A stretch of 64,000 nt of DNA from Chaunax sp. Z400 (lineage: Eukaryota; Chordata; Actinopteri; Lophiiformes; Chaunacidae). Made by a program: the position numbers and the translations under genes. Location: the NCBI GenBank assembly GCA_037577475.1, contig CM075183.1, forward strand, positions 20,674,781 through 20,738,780, given 5' to 3'. Below, piece by piece: positions 41,541 to 54,843 of this stretch; the stretch's first letter is position 1; each line of letters opens with the position of its first letter. Below the pieces are notes generated by a model that ran no database searches, was not told where the DNA came from, and saw only the letters and a list, made by a program, of their open reading frames with translations.

Positions 41541-42753
41541 ATACGTTCCATCGAGGGCAGAACTTCTAATTTGTGTGATGCCGAGATTCTAAATAGTTTT
41601 TAACCGTTAAACCTTTGGGATTTGGAGACATGTTCAGAGGATATACTTGCAGCTGCTCCTTATGATTCTTTTGAGTTCTTTGCAAAACTACAGATGTTTT
41701 ACTGTACAATATAAAATATTACAATATTTTAACACCGACCTGTGACACCATGTCTAAGGATGAATAAAGGACCGATGTAAGAGGGCCAGACGGGGATAGA
41801 GGCATAAAAGTAGGGCTGAAGGGGGGGAATTAAGTAGCTTATTTATGAACATGGCTGTTAGTTAATTCTATCAATGCACAGATGGGGCGACTAGGGAAGG
41901 AGAAAAGAAATGACAGACTGGATCAGACAGGAGAGGCAAAAATAAAAAGATTGAAAGGGTCAAAATAAGACTGTCCACCTAAAGGAAAACGACAGCAGCA
42001 GCCGTATCAGCAAATCTCCAACATGACATTTGTTTGCATTGAAGAGAAAAGACCCTCATGTGGCTCCAAGAGTTTTGTCGGAAACAGTGGAGGAAGTCGT
42101 AGGGGCTGGACCTCAACGCGCGAGAACACTATCCGCTTCCTGTTTCCTAGCAACAGTGTACTTTACTTTCTTTTAATAATTGTTCCCTCACCATAACCAA
42201 ATAGTTCATCTTGAAGCGATGGTTTCAACAGTACTCTAAACAGGAAGTAGAAGGAAAACGGAAAAGTCCTTTTGTGCCTAAACCTAAACAAATGTAGTTA
42301 CAACACTATGAGATCAGTTTTATCCACATCTCAAAAACTGACGGACGAAATTCAATGAAATTTCACACATGCTTTGTGGGGGCCTAAAATGTGTGCATCT
42401 GATAATTAGTTTCTTCAATTTGCTTACTTTTACATTGTTATGTACATTTGAACTTAGGTGCACATCCACCTGTGATGTGGTGATATAGATTTGGTCTTGT
42501 CACAACCTTTTGCAGCCAATTCATATTCACATCGAAGGCTTTCTTGGCATGAAAGAGTCAAATAACAATTTTTCCAAAGCACAGTATTATCATTTACAAT
42601 AATGTGCACCAATTTTTAACTTATACTAACAGTGTTTTTATGTGTGTTTATTCACAGAGGAGGTCAAACAGTAGGGGAGCCTTTTATATCAAAGTCTAAG
42701 AGCCCCTGGCTGACTCTGCTAAGCTCAATCACTCCCGTATGACCCTGTGTGTG

Positions 42754-42820
<67 letters not shown>

Positions 42821-43744
42821 GTTTGTGTGTGTGTGTGTGCGTGTGCTGAAGTGCTTAAATCGTTCCAGTATGATCATAATATCATCAGAAACTTGGGAGA
42901 GCGAGTACAGGCGAACACAATGTTCCATAAGTGTGTGTTTGCATCCAAATGGCTGAGCGTTTGCAGGCATACAAGCCTCCATGCATATGTTTGTCTGAAT
43001 GTAAGCACATATTAGTATATTTGCATTTTTCAATGGCTGCATGTGGGAGATAGAGAGATAGCTCTGTCGCATCCAAAATTAACAACCCCACTGTTGCCGA
43101 GGTCGGAGTGCAAAAAAGCTCGAGTCAGGATTATGGAAATTTCAGAGGCCAGAATTCCTCAGTTCGCTTCCAGATATCACTCTCAGTGAGGTCAAGTCCA
43201 TAAAACACATGCACACACATAAACACACACAGACACAAGGGTAGTCATTGTAACGTTTGTGAACTGTGTCAGTATAAATCTGATAGGCCCAACATAATAT
43301 GACGACGTCCACAAAAATGTCAACAGTCTACTTAACCCCCTGGCATGGATGTGAGGGGGAACAGCAGAGAGAGGAGAAAACGGAGTGATGGATAAAATGA
43401 GGGAAAGACTGCGAGGTGGCCAGAGCTGACGGAGAACAAAATATAAGAAAAAGAACCAGAATGAAAGAAAAACGTTCTGCATGAATGGACAGAATATCCA
43501 CCAACAGATGCTCACCTTTTGGTTTCAGGTTGTTTGAACGAATGAAAAACCTAAATCATACACAATAACACCAACAGAGCGGGGAAGCAGTAGAACTCCA
43601 ATGTTCTGTCAAGGTTCCCCCTGTTCTGGGTAAGTTCCGACTCCAAGTTCTTCAGTCTGAATACAATAAAAAAGAGGGTATTTATAACGAACTGTCCAAA
43701 AAGGCTTTTTTTAATGTTTTCTCTGACGTTGGTTTGTCTGACTT
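41541..43744. other. Gene-free segment
   Basis: The TG array at 42,746 is the only clear feature. The stretch at 42,150-42,260 has facing CTTCCTGTTT and AAACAGGAAG words about 100 bases apart, possibly a decayed inverted-repeat element. Confidence 0.45.
42746..42845. repeat. (TG)n microsatellite, interrupted
   Basis: TG units with TTTG and GCG interruptions over 100 bases. Confidence 0.9.
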
Positions 43745-44044
43745 TTAGCAGGTTCACACAAAAACTACTTGACGGATTGTCATGAATCTTGGTTTTCGGG
43801 TTGGACATGTTGCAGGAAAGAACCCATTGAATTTTGGAGCGGATTCGGAAACATTTGGTGGATCCAGTGATTTATTTTCACGTCCTTTAACAGTGTGATT
43901 CAGGACTTTTTTTTTCACCAGTGTCATCGATTTCATGTAGACCTCCAGATATATTTTGATGAAACTCAGAAGAGTAGAAGGGTTGAGCTTGTGGCAAAGG
44001 AAGAACCCATTAAAATTTGAAGTTGATCCAATGAAGCTTTTTTG
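43745..44044 (+). repeat. Family A element, fragment
   Basis: It contains CACAAAAACTACTTGACGG, AAGAACCCATTGAATTTTGG, then a second module with TTTTGATGAAACTCAGAAG and AAGAACCCATTAAAATTTG. Two modules in tandem order match the complete copy. It abuts a hAT-like family B piece at 44045. Confidence 0.65.
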
Positions 44045-44220
44045 CCCGTTTGCACGGCGATGGAACAAAGGCCTTATCAAAAGATTCCACTCCGGAACCC
44101 ATTCCCAAAACCTTGTGTTTTCATGCCCCACAAACGCTGCTGTCGCGTCAACGAACGTCCAAAACCCAACAAAAGTTTACCGTTTTAGGGTAGAACCGTT
44201 GTCGTGTGAACGGCCCTGAG
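44045..44220 (-). repeat. hAT-like family B fragment
   Basis: The minus strand reads GGCCGTTCACACGACAACGG, then AAACGGTAAACTTTTGTTGG and CATGAAAACACAAGGTTTTG, similar to the start of the family B element at 9,700. It directly follows a family A fragment. Confidence 0.5.
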
Positions 44221-46239
44221 GCAGCCACTAATGCAAACCTCCTCATTTTGCTCCCATCAACACCTCCTGACCTGAAACTCAACTCCTTTACTTCACTCCC
44301 GCAATAACTTCTCACCCTGCTCCCCCGTCCCACCCAACCCTCCATCCTTTTTCGTCTTATCCTGTAAACCAAACCTTACCTCCTCCCTCCCTTCTAACAT
44401 TAAACTCACCTCTTTCACTCCCTCCAACCCCAGTTTTCTCATCCTCCCCTCCCCCACACCACCAGCTGTAACCCTAAACTTACCTTTAAACATTGTTAGC
44501 CCCCCCCCTCTCAGTCCACACAGACATCCACACCTCAGCTCACCCTGAGCCAGCCCACCGGCCTGACCTCCTCTCCATTTTAACTTTCCCATAACTTCAC
44601 ACAGAGCTGAACTTGCGCCCTGGATGTCGCCATTCTCTTAAACACAGACGTGCACACTCATACATTCACGCACAAATCAGTGAAGACCTTTGAATGCTTC
44701 AGATCATCTTGCTCTCCTTCTCCGCTCCTCACTGTTCAGGCGTGTGGGAGTAAATCGATCCGTCTTCATAAAATTGTCTCATAGAGGGGCCGTTACACAA
44801 CACGCTACCTAAGAATACAGGCTGCATCTGAAATCAATCATTCCTGCACGATGAAGGGAAAAGTAGAGAGTCGGTGGGAAAAAACCACAAGGCAGCATCG
44901 CTCTCCGTCTAGGCCATCCTTTTGCACTGTAAAGTCATGCATGAGTCATTTGTAGCACAGAAAAACACAGTTTGCATTATTTGCATATATGAAGTCATGA
45001 GGATTGATGCATTCATTCATCAATGAAGAGGATGGAGAATAAAGGTGGGACAGTGAACCTTGTTTTCTTGCTTGTCCATGAAAGAATTGTCTTCATAGAC
45101 GGCATAAAAAAAAAAGTAACCTTAACACAGAGGGATAGAAATCTGACATTTGTGTTTTTGTTTTTTTGGGGGGTAAGAAAAAATGGAAAAGTGCAAAAAC
45201 TTTGACGTTTGTTTCACAGCTTTACATCACTACTGGTAGTTCATCTAAATAAAGAAAATCTACTCCATTAAATGCAATTTGGGTTTTAAGTACATATACA
45301 TAAAGATCCATATTTATCTACTGAGCCTCTTGTAGGATACAAGAAATGAGAGGTCGACTGGTTTTTATCGGCTAATTGGAGAACAGAAAAAGCTGATATC
45401 TGATTTGTCGGCCGACATCTCCTCTCCTCCTGAAAATAATCAATATTCTTGTGCAAGTGCTCTATGAATTGAATATATTTGGTTTATTTTTGCTAACATT
45501 TACCTATTTTTAAAGATCTATTGAGAGAATTGGCAGAGTTGAATTAATGGTAGTCCTTACAACATACATGTATTATTTATTCTGTTCCTTCATTTAGATT
45601 AGAACCTTCATAACATAATGCAACTTGCATCTCTGCCAGATTAATCTGTTATCCTTGGTTTCAAACTACTTACATCCTGTCATCTGTCTTAAACACCACC
45701 TTCTCCACTCTTCTCCTCTTCCTCTCCATCCTCCACCTTTCCCAGTATTCTCAGAATCAAGAAAAAAAAGTACATGGATGCATTTTTGGCCTCATAGATG
45801 AACATCAGCTCACTTTCATTTTCCCTCTTTCTTCTGTGGTCATTGGGAGGTCAGCAGCTCGTGAAACATCCGCTGGGTTTCTCTCCCAATTCACAGCCAT
45901 TCGCTCTCCAATATATTCTCACATTCCCTGCAGTTATCACATTCTCAGATGTTAGTCAAGAGGGCAAGAGGTCTTATGGATTCGGAGAATACCGAAGTGT
46001 CATGCACACACAAACACACACCACAGCGTCTGGCCAGCCCCTGTTCTTCGGTTGACCCTTGCCTCTCTCCTGTGTGCTCTCACCCCGTAACTTAATGCAT
46101 ATTTTCACATCACACACACACACAGGTAGAAAAACACAAAACCTCTCTCAACCCACCAAAACAGATACCCAGGCAGTCTGTCTCACCTAAACAGGTTCTC
46201 TCTCCCGCCCTCGTTTTTATCACACAAACACACCGATGA
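44221..46239. other. Gene-free segment
   Basis: A pyrimidine-rich stretch at 44270-44590 and repeat D copy 2 at 45,349. Nothing else recognised. Confidence 0.5.
45349..45455. repeat. Dispersed repeat D, copy 2
   Basis: AGAGGTCGACTGGTTTTTAT leads to AAAAGCTGATATCTGATTTG and AATAATCAATATTC, parallel to the copy at 9,004. The AGAGGTCGAC start is typical of a hAT-like miniature family in fish. Confidence 0.45.
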
Positions 46240-46343
<104 letters not shown>

Positions 46344-46777
46344 CCCCAGTGTGCGTTGACCCAGGAGTAACTCAGTGAAGTCAGCCAATAAAACACAGAG
46401 GAATCGTCGGCACGTAACTTGACATTCTAGTGGTTTGTTTGGATAACCTCTCGCTGTGCCAAACCAACACACACATGATCACACTACAGCACAGTATTTT
46501 ACATTTACGACTCTCTGGATCCTGCAGGAGCCCACCGCCTCGCTCGGCCCCCAGCGTTGCCCCCTCATCCACCCTGCCACACACGCACATTTAGACTACT
46601 TACACTCTTTTATAGCCAGATATTATCCCCAACCAAAACAATAACCAAAACCATTAACTACAGACCAGAGCTATTATGAAAGCTATACTGTTTTATAGCA
46701 ACATTAGCGCCTTCTCTCTAAGAATGGCAATGTCACTGAGGGTATGAAATATTCATGCTCTGCAGAGGAGGAGTTTT

Positions 46778-47010
46778 ACCTCCGCCAACGCCAAAGACAG
46801 TTGGACAGGGTCATGTGATCACCTGTGGTTGTTTGTTTGTCCACAAGAAGTCATGAAAAGTTGTCAACCGATTTGATTACATTTTGTGTAGCAATTGTAT
46901 TTGCGCCAATGAAAAGTTTCTTAAATTTTGAGGCGAATCCGGTACAGAATTGGATTTTGGATGATTTTTTCACTTTCTTTTGTTTTTAAACATTATTGCG
47001 ATACAAAATA
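46778..47010 (+). repeat. Family A element, one end preserved
   Basis: It starts TACCTCCGCCAACGCC, with the TA flank and inverted end of the family. GTTTGTTTGTCCACAAG, a weak target module, CTTAAATTTTGAGGCGAATC and a CACTTTC-containing tract follow. The right part is decayed into AT-rich DNA. Confidence 0.6.
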
Positions 47011-47179
47011 TAATAACAGGCCAGTCACAGTAAAAGTACCCAGGCTATGCTATGTGCAACTGGGTCCAGAGCCAGATCATAATCCATATCTAGGAGATTA
47101 AAAATATACAATATAGGCTAAAAATGGAAAAGCTTTTAAAAAGTTCCACATTCTTACGACAACATTGTGAAAACGATCC

Positions 47180-47440
47180 TTGAGCACATGGACCCACAAA
47201 AAAACAATTGCAAACGCTGTAGTATGCATGCCAGGCCAGTAGGTGGTGGTGTGGCTTTTCAAAACCAACACCACAGAATAACACCACTGCTTACAGATCT
47301 GTCCTCACACAGCGTCACACCTTCCACATGAATTGCATTTTGCGGGGACGTTTTTCAAAAGATTACACTCGGTTTCAAAAGGTTGGAAAATGCTGTTGTC
47401 CTGTGAACAAAGGGCCATAACACAACCAAAGGTTACCATT
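47180..47440 (-). repeat. hAT-like family B fragment
   Basis: The minus strand reads GGCCCTTTGTTCACAGGACA, then GAGTGTAATCTTTTGAAAAA, matching family B at 9,775. The far part contains CCACCACCTACTGGCCTGGC. Confidence 0.5.
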
Positions 47441-47958
47441 TTATGCAAAAAAAAGAAGAAAAAAAACAATCTTAGTTGCTTAATTGTAAGCACAGTGACT
47501 CTCAACCTGCGTCAGAGACACCAAAGAGTTGCAACGTCAATCTGTAGGTTGACACAAGATTTTCAACAGGGAAGAAAACCAGACAGCCTATGATCAACGG
47601 CATGAACAGAGTTTGCTTTGCTGTGTCACAAATGTCATGAATGATAAATGAAAGTATTGCCTAGATCATGTTTGACCACATGAATAATTTACATTACAAC
47701 TTGCTTGTAAATCTATAAGCCTACATTTTTAATGGGAGATGAAGCCTGTGTCCCAGTGTCAAATATGTTCTCATAATTATCTTAAGAAGAAGTTACATTT
47801 AGTGATTGTTTGGTTGAATCTTCATTTACCTCTTACATATAAATCATTCTGCTCCTCTTTCAGTGCTGTGTGTGAAAGTGTGGCTGCATTGACCCTAGAT
47901 TTTAAATAAAAAGGCTGAACTGTTTCACATTGTGCGTGTGCATATGCTGCTATGCATG

Positions 47959-47960
<2 letters not shown>

Positions 47961-48034
<74 letters not shown>
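47961..48034. repeat. (TG)n microsatellite
   Basis: 37 pure TG units between ATGCATGCC and AACTCC. Confidence 0.95.
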
Positions 48035-48036
<2 letters not shown>

Positions 48037-48139
48037 CTCCTGTCCCCCTGCTGTGTGTTCCAGGTCTGTATTTATGAGTCTCTGGGCTCCCACTGAAAAC
48101 CAAATCTTCTTTAACTTTTACCTCAACATGACCCTCAGC

Positions 48140-48142
<3 letters not shown>

Positions 48143-48210
<68 letters not shown>
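48143..48210. repeat. (TG)n microsatellite
   Basis: 34 pure TG units, 108 bases after the preceding TG array and in the same orientation. Confidence 0.95.
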
Positions 48211-48213
<3 letters not shown>

Positions 48214-51200
48214 CACGGTGCTAAGAGTGTCATCATTACCTCAACCTGACCTGTGTGTGTGTGAGGGAGGGGGAGACCAGAGTGAAGTCGTTTTCACCTC
48301 TTTGTGTGTTTTTATGTAAGGACAGCGGATCAGGATTACCTTTACCTCTCACCTAATCCTGACCTTGACCTCTCGACAAAAACTCTCGTTCCCAATATAA
48401 AACATTGTAACGGCGGCGTTTTTCACCCCGTGCTTCAAAGGAGCACACGGAGGTGACATGTTAGTCATTTCACCTGTTAAGTTATGAGAACACAGACACC
48501 AAAATCATCCATGTGCACCTCATACATCAGCCGCTGTACCTCAACAAAAACCAGGACTTCTCTAAATTTTCGGCCATTACTGTCATTTTTAGGGACTGAA
48601 AGTTTCATGACCTCAGACTTTGGCGTAAATAAAGCTATGGTACTGATTTAAAGCTAGTTTTTGAACAGAGGCCACAGCACAAATGATAATTATGGGATAA
48701 TGGTAAAGGTGAAATAGTGTGGCTGTAACTTAGAGAGTCATATATTCTTACTCTGCATCATCAGTTGCACAATATATTCCAAAATCTAATTAAAAACGAG
48801 CTAACATAGTATATCCCCCATACTGTTAAAAGCAAACTAAAGCTTTTTAATAAGCGCATCGGACAAAAAAAATAAGAGCCATCAGGAGACGTCTTATCCC
48901 TCCTGTTAGAAATAAATATATAATCGTGATGATGAAAACTACATGTAAATGATGAAATAAATGAAATGTGATGGATTTCCAAGGAACGTGGTAGAAGAAT
49001 GGAACATGGTCCAGAAAACGGTTTTCCACTTCCTCCAATAATGACACAAAAAAGAATTAAACAATGTTCACAAGACTTTGTGAACGGGTTCGGCATCGGT
49101 CAAGCAAGTTAATTTTACTTTTATCCCTATGTATTGCTTATGCGGATACACTGCATCATGGGTAAGGACAATGGCCGCCTCCCTGTGGCTACAGTAACGT
49201 GTCCTATTAGTGGTTGTAATGTAAAATAAAGCTAAAATAATTCTTACTTAAATATCTCAAAGACTAACATCTGTGGGGATGGAATCATCTGTAATTGAAA
49301 CTTTGGATCGATGTTCACCAGGTGACGTCTCCTCACCTCCTTCACCTTCTCTCCCAGGGTAAAATATCCTCCTCAGCCTTGACTGGGGCTCCTCTGGTGC
49401 TCCTCTGGTGCTGTGGTTAATGTTACTGTCTCCTCCCCGAGCTTCAACTGGCTTCAGCTATTGTTCCCTAACAGACAGTCTGACCACAGAGATTTCACAG
49501 ATATCCAAAGGTTGTCAAATTCTACCTTCACTTCTGTGCGTGTTATATTTCATTGGGCCTTTTTTTTGTCGCTGTGTCTTTGAAAAACTGTGCATACGCC
49601 AGTTTTCCAGCATGTCTTCAAAGGCACGGGGCGTATGCTAATGTGTGTGACTCATATATGCATATATTTGCCAGTGTGTGCGCGTGTGTTTGTGTAACAT
49701 CTCTATAACATCTCTAACACACTGTGACCATGGATGCTCCACAGATTGGTCCGTTGTGTCATCTTCTTTCTCTGGTGGTAAAAAACAGACCATCCTTTGT
49801 GTATGAGAGCCCTAAACTGATCTAATTGTGGGAGAAGGAACATCTCTGGAATGTGGAGCAATTTAATGTAGCTTGAAATTAGCTTCTTGCACATTCGTGG
49901 TGATGCATTTCATGAGATGGTCAAACAGGACAGGATTTAAAATCCAGTTCAAGAGCACATTGATAGAGGTAATGGTAAGATCAGGGTTTTCTTTTCTTTA
50001 GCCATGTTCCTAAATATTATCCATTAATCCATTAATTATGTGATGTGGGATTTTTCTCCTTGAAGGATAACATCAATGCATGAATGTTTAATAAGTGCTT
50101 ATGACATTAGCAGATGCAGCATTGTGTAGTTATATCTCATGCTACTGATGTAACACAAGTCCTCTTACCTCACTGTAACGACTTTTTGTTCCTCAACTGG
50201 CAAAACTCACCGCCCACATGTTCAGGGAAGGCATCTGAGAAATTTGGAGGCTTTTTGAAAGGCTCTCCTCCTCATGTTTCAACATCAATACCATTGGTTA
50301 TGTGTGCTCATTTGTGTACGTGTTCACCAATAAAGCGACTGAGGAATGTGCTTTCACTCATTAATGAGGTTCATCAAAAAAGTGAGACGTCCAGGACCGA
50401 GCCTCTTTACACGAGAGGTGGATTGGAAAGCCAGAGGGCAACTGAACATCTGTGAGATAAGGTGGGCAGCAGTCGTACCCAGAATGTGGAGGACTGTTTA
50501 CTGAGATTAGCCTACACCCTCAGCAAATTTGAAATCCTCACTAAAATGACAAGTGAGCCTAATTGTTCACCCAGATTGGAGATCAGATTATACCATGAGC
50601 TATAAATGGAGCCCAGAGACAGGAAGTAGTGCAGCTAAAAACATGAGCCTGTAGTCCATCAATGTTAGAAAGTCTTAAACTGCAGGGATTTCTAACCTGA
50701 AACGACAGCGTGCAAGAAAATATTATGAGACTCACAAAGTTACAAAGAATAAAAATAGAAATATGATGGTGATATGTTAAAGGGAAGGTTTGAGAGTCCA
50801 GATTCCTTTATTGTTAGATCACATCAAACAGGTGTAAGACAGTAAAATTCTTGGGTTCAGGCTCTTAAAAATTAACGATAAAAAAAACTAGACGAGGCAA
50901 CAATGAGGGGTAGAGGTCTTTAGATTTCCATATTTGGTCACTTAAATAAGCTTTTTTTATGAAGTAATAAAGATGCATGTTAGCAGGAGAAGCACGCTCA
51001 GACATTTTGGAAGAGGTTTTTAAGACCAGATTTTTTTTTTTAAAACAGCAGTTATAGAGGTTAAAGACTGAAAATAAACTGTAAAAGAATAAAGCGACAT
51101 AAACTAGATATACACTAAAAATGTATGGAGAGAAAACAGAGAAGAGTGAGGCTTAAAGAAAAGAAAGTCTAAGGTTGATGACGAGTGCAGCGACCAAGAA

Positions 51201-51550
51201 AACAGCAGGAGGAGAGGAAGAAAAACAAGATTTAAGGAGAAAGACGAGGTAAAACTTTTCTTTCCAAATCAGAAGTTTCTACTTGATTCCCCATCGTAAC
51301 GGTAAATCTTATATTCCACATTATACTGCCCGCAGTGTGTGTGTCTGAGTGTGTCTGTGTGTGTGTGTCTATATAAATCTACAGCATGTTTTCTTTTTCT
51401 CTGCTCGAGTGGAATATTTTTCTAATGAGTGTTTTATTTCTGGCTGCTGCCGTTACATGAAGCAACACACTCACACAAACACACACCGTTGGAGACGAGC
51501 ATGTGGAAAGGAAATCAAGTGGGAGACAGAAAGCGTGCAGAAGCCAAAGG

Positions 51551-51571
51551 ACACACACACACACACAGACA

Positions 51572-51621
<50 letters not shown>
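51551..51621. repeat. (CA)n microsatellite
   Basis: CA units with a CAGACAGACA interruption at about 51567-51574. It ends 22 bases before the Harbinger-like element at 51,643. Confidence 0.9.
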
Positions 51622-51623
<2 letters not shown>

Positions 51624-51642
51624 TGTTCATATACACTTCAGC

Positions 51643-52099
51643 CTCATTCAGACCTAATCAGGCGTGGAGGAAACATCAGTCCTGCCCTTCGTTTTCACCG
51701 TTGGGTTTGTGCGTTTAGGCTGCGCCGTTGGAGGCCACAGAGGTTTCAGAGAAAAAAAACATGGCGGTTGTGTGGCGAGAAGTTCAAACGGACAACTTTT
51801 GAGGGAATGCAACCCAATGTCACGCTGCAATGGCCAATAATACACCCCCGGTGGTCAGACCGCTGTTGTTCAAGCCGTTTACAACCTGCTCTGAGTTTCT
51901 ATTATGTTGCTTGGTGCCTCAAACAACATCGTGATGCCAGGAAGCCGAACTAGCAGGAGAAGAAAGGCTCTGAAAATATTCTCCTCCAGGAGCTGGAAAC
52001 TGGGCACCATCCAGGCAAGGTTTACACACCAAACAACGACAGCATCACGCAACCCTCCGCTAATCGATGCAATGCCTGATTTGGTCTGAACGAGGCCTA
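51643..52099. mobile_element. Harbinger-like MITE, second copy of the same family
   Basis: The left end GCCTCATTCAGACCTAATCA is the inverted match of the right end TGATTTGGTCTGAACGAGGC, extending the ends seen at 31,290-31,593. The right flank is TAA; the left flank has lost it (TCA). The inside differs from the other copy apart from the ends, and its open frames have no recognisable product. It is about 457 bases long. Confidence 0.7.
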
Positions 52100-52439
52100 A
52101 TGCCAGACCTGGACACAGCGGTTTCCACTGATTTAATCCTGATTCACCTCATCCGACAAAGAGACAATTCTGGTCCAAGACCTTGGTAGGTACCGATGTT
52201 CAGCCCAGACTCTCTGGTCTTTACAGATCTAGTCTTAAACATCCCGATCTGCTCACAGACTCATTGAGGCAGCCATGTTTGATACTTCGTATTTAAATCG
52301 GGATGATTACATCAGTACTTTCCATGGGAGAGACGTCCCAAAGCAGCTGACGGTACTGCAAGGCAACGGTAAAACAATCTAGCCCTTGAGGCTAATGTTA
52401 GCTATCATACTACAGTTAACAGAAACTGAATCTCACCTC

Positions 52440-53090
52440 CAGGTTTCACTGGAGAACAAATGGTCCCTGATGACCACGTCTTCCAACCAAGACCAAACAA
52501 AGAAGGGTTTTCCAAACGTCCCTCACACCAGCAACATTTTCCAGTTCCTCCTGGGGGATTCCAAGGTGTTCCCAGGCCAAATGAGATATGTAATCTCTCC
52601 AGCGTGTTCTGGGTCTACCCCAGAGAACCTCCAAAGGGAGGTGCCCTGGAGGCATCCTAATTAGATGCTTGAACCACCACAACTGACTCCTTTCGATGTG
52701 AAGAAGCAGCGACTCTACTCCAAGCTCCCTCTGGATGTCTGAGCTCCTCACCCTCTCTCTAAGGCTGAGCCCAGACACTCTACAAGGGATCCACAATCTT
52801 ATTCTTTCACTCACTACCCAGAGCTCAGGACCAGAGGTGAGGGTTGGAATGTAGATCGACTGGTAAACTGAGAACTTTGTCTTCCGGCTCAGCTCTCTCT
52901 TCACCATGACAGACCGACACAGCGCCCGCAAAACTGCTGACGCCACCCCGAATCACCTGTCCATCTCACAGTCCATGTTCCTGTCCCTCGTGAATAAGAC
53001 CCCAAGATACCTAAACTCCCTCGCCTGAAGCAGTAACTCATCCGAGAACCACGGTCTGGTTGATCTGTAGTAAGTCTTGATTTTACAATA
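52440..53090 (-). pseudogene. Decayed non-LTR retrotransposon fragment, end of reverse transcriptase (RTE/Rex3-like)
   Basis: Read on the minus strand from about 53090 to 52446, one frame matches the region after the polymerase core of fish LINEs: EFRYLGVLF, then VKRELSRKTKFSVYQSIY, YIPTLTSGPELWVVSER, RSSDIQRELGVESLLLHIE, RSQLWWFKHLIRMPPG and RPRTRWRDYISHLAWEHLG. The frame is broken at about 52959 by TGA where CGA is expected (CpG decay). Relative to the usual family layout two blocks are missing: one before the RVSGLSL stretch and one between LPLEV and GRPRTRW. Only the 3' part of the element is present, as is normal for truncated LINE insertions. It cannot be active. Assignment to RTE/Rex3 rather than another fish LINE clade rests on resemblance. 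Confidence 0.85.
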
Positions 53091-54183
53091 TTCTCTTTTC
53101 ATGTCAAACAGATGAACTTGTTTGTACTCAAAACCTAAATTCATGCACAATCATTAGACACTAACACACAGGCCAGATCTCCCCTCTGTCTGTCTTTGTT
53201 TTTATGGCACCTCCCTTACAAGCAATGAAAAAGAAACGTTGATTCCCTGGCAGACGAAACATGGAGGATGTAAAAACAAAATGGCCAAAAACATCTGACA
53301 TCATCATCCTAGTGACTGTGCTTGTTTACATACTGTATATGTATTCATAAGTCAAGAAAAACATGCATGTTTCTGCTTGTGTGTGAGTGTGTTTGTGTTC
53401 ACAGTGAGCATCAACATCCAAAAACCCATATATGCAAAAAAACAAAACATGCTGTTTCATAACAGTTTTGGGAAAAACATCAGAGGTTGTGACCTCCATC
53501 GCCCTCTTTATCTCCGGGCTACGTATGTCTGTGTGTTTGTGTAGACACCAGATAGTATCTGAGCTCTGCTATCGCTCCGGTTTTATTGTAAACAGCTGCA
53601 GATTCACCTGCCAGACAACATGCTCATTCAGGCTCTGCAACCTTTTGGCCTTCCCTTCACCCACACAACTCCAGCGGTTCAGCCAAAGAAAGAAAATAAT
53701 GGAGATGGGAATCAGATTAAATGCGAACGCCGTACTTTTCAACAGCAGAGTGTCGTAAGCCCCTAAAAACTTCAAAAGAATTGTGAATTATTGGCATGTG
53801 ACACTTGATGGATTCAAGCATCCTTTATGTGAAACAGCTTATAGGCAGCGTTGTGTAAGTACACATGTATAGAGTGTCTCAAAGACTTCAATGAACGAGT
53901 TCAGAATTCACATTCTGTTCATTTTAAGGGTGGATGGCTGCAAACCAGTAACTGATCTGATGAACAAAGGCTTCAGATTTCCAACAATGTGGTTGAGTAC
54001 ATGTCTGTCTACTTGTTAGGAAATGTGGCCACTCCTTTACTAAATGATGTGCATTGGACTGGGGTGGATGAATTTTGTGGCTGTTGGCTCATGATTTTAT
54101 CTTTTCTTTTTTTTTTCTTGTGATCATCATCCATTTGCAGATATTTCCCAAGACTGGTCGGATGCTTAAACTGGAAGTGCTGC
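53091..54183. other. Gene-free segment
   Basis: No repeat, RNA gene or exon recognised between the LINE remnant and the complete family A copy. Confidence 0.5.
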
Positions 54184-54185
54184 TA

Positions 54186-54843
54186 CCTCCGCCAAGGAGG
54201 TAATGTTTTCAGCAGCGTTGGTCCGTCTGTCCGTCTGATACACTGCAAAAAAGAGCAGCTATAAGAGGAGTAAACACTGAATTTAAGGAAAATGGTTTAA
54301 TATTAGTGAAATTATCTGTCCATGCAGCAAGATCATTGTCAAGAAATCTTAATATTAGTTGGTTCAGTCTAGAAATACATGGGGAAAAAAAGTAAATAAC
54401 ATTAAAAGCAAGATAATTATGTCACGTTTCCAGATTTTAAATATTGGTACGTAGAGAACAATTTGAGCAGAATGACACAAACACTACTTGGTGTATTTTC
54501 ATTGAACTTGGTGGGAGGGTTTGGCACATTGAATTTTAGAGTGAATTTTGGAGTGGATCCAAATAAAGGGGTGGATCCAGAATTCTTTAAAAAAAAAGAT
54601 TTTTAAATTTTTTTGCAAAATAGGGCTTTTTGCACTGTTTTAGTCAGTTTCAACTTAACTGCTTGATACATTTTCATGAAATTTGGTGGAAAAGTGGGAT
54701 GTGTTAAAAATGGAATGGGATTTTTTATTCCATTTTATTTTTTACCGTAACTTAACCCCGGGAGCAGCCATTTTAATGGTGTCTTGTTGGAAGATAGATC
54801 AAGACTAATTTGATTAAAAGGACCTGCTGGGCGTTGGCGGAGG
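54186..54843 (+). mobile_element. Family A miniature DNA transposon, complete copy with inverted ends and TA duplication
   Basis: The left end CCTCCGCCAA (54186-54195) and right end TTGGCGGAGG (54834-54843) are perfect 10-base inverted repeats, flanked on both sides by TA (54184-54185 and 54844-54845). The inside, 658 bases overall, carries the family signature modules: a CATTGAACTTGGTGGGAGG stretch, a GGATCCAAATAAAGGGG stretch and a second related module near 54640-54690. It encodes nothing. TA duplication and size suggest a non-autonomous Tc1/mariner-type element; that superfamily call is an inference. Confidence 0.75.

Larger units (their letters stand above)
47441..51550. other. Gene-free segment
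   Basis: Two TG arrays at 47,961-48,210, a TTCCTTTATTGTTAGATCAC stretch at 50800 that looks like part of a dispersed repeat, and a purine-rich run at 51120-51250. No gene seen. Confidence 0.45.

Noticed and set aside
42120..42262. Inverted words CTTCCTGTTT and AAACAGGAAG suggesting a small transposon
   Set aside because: Only 10 bases match, no target duplication is visible, and the words are ETS-like and common.
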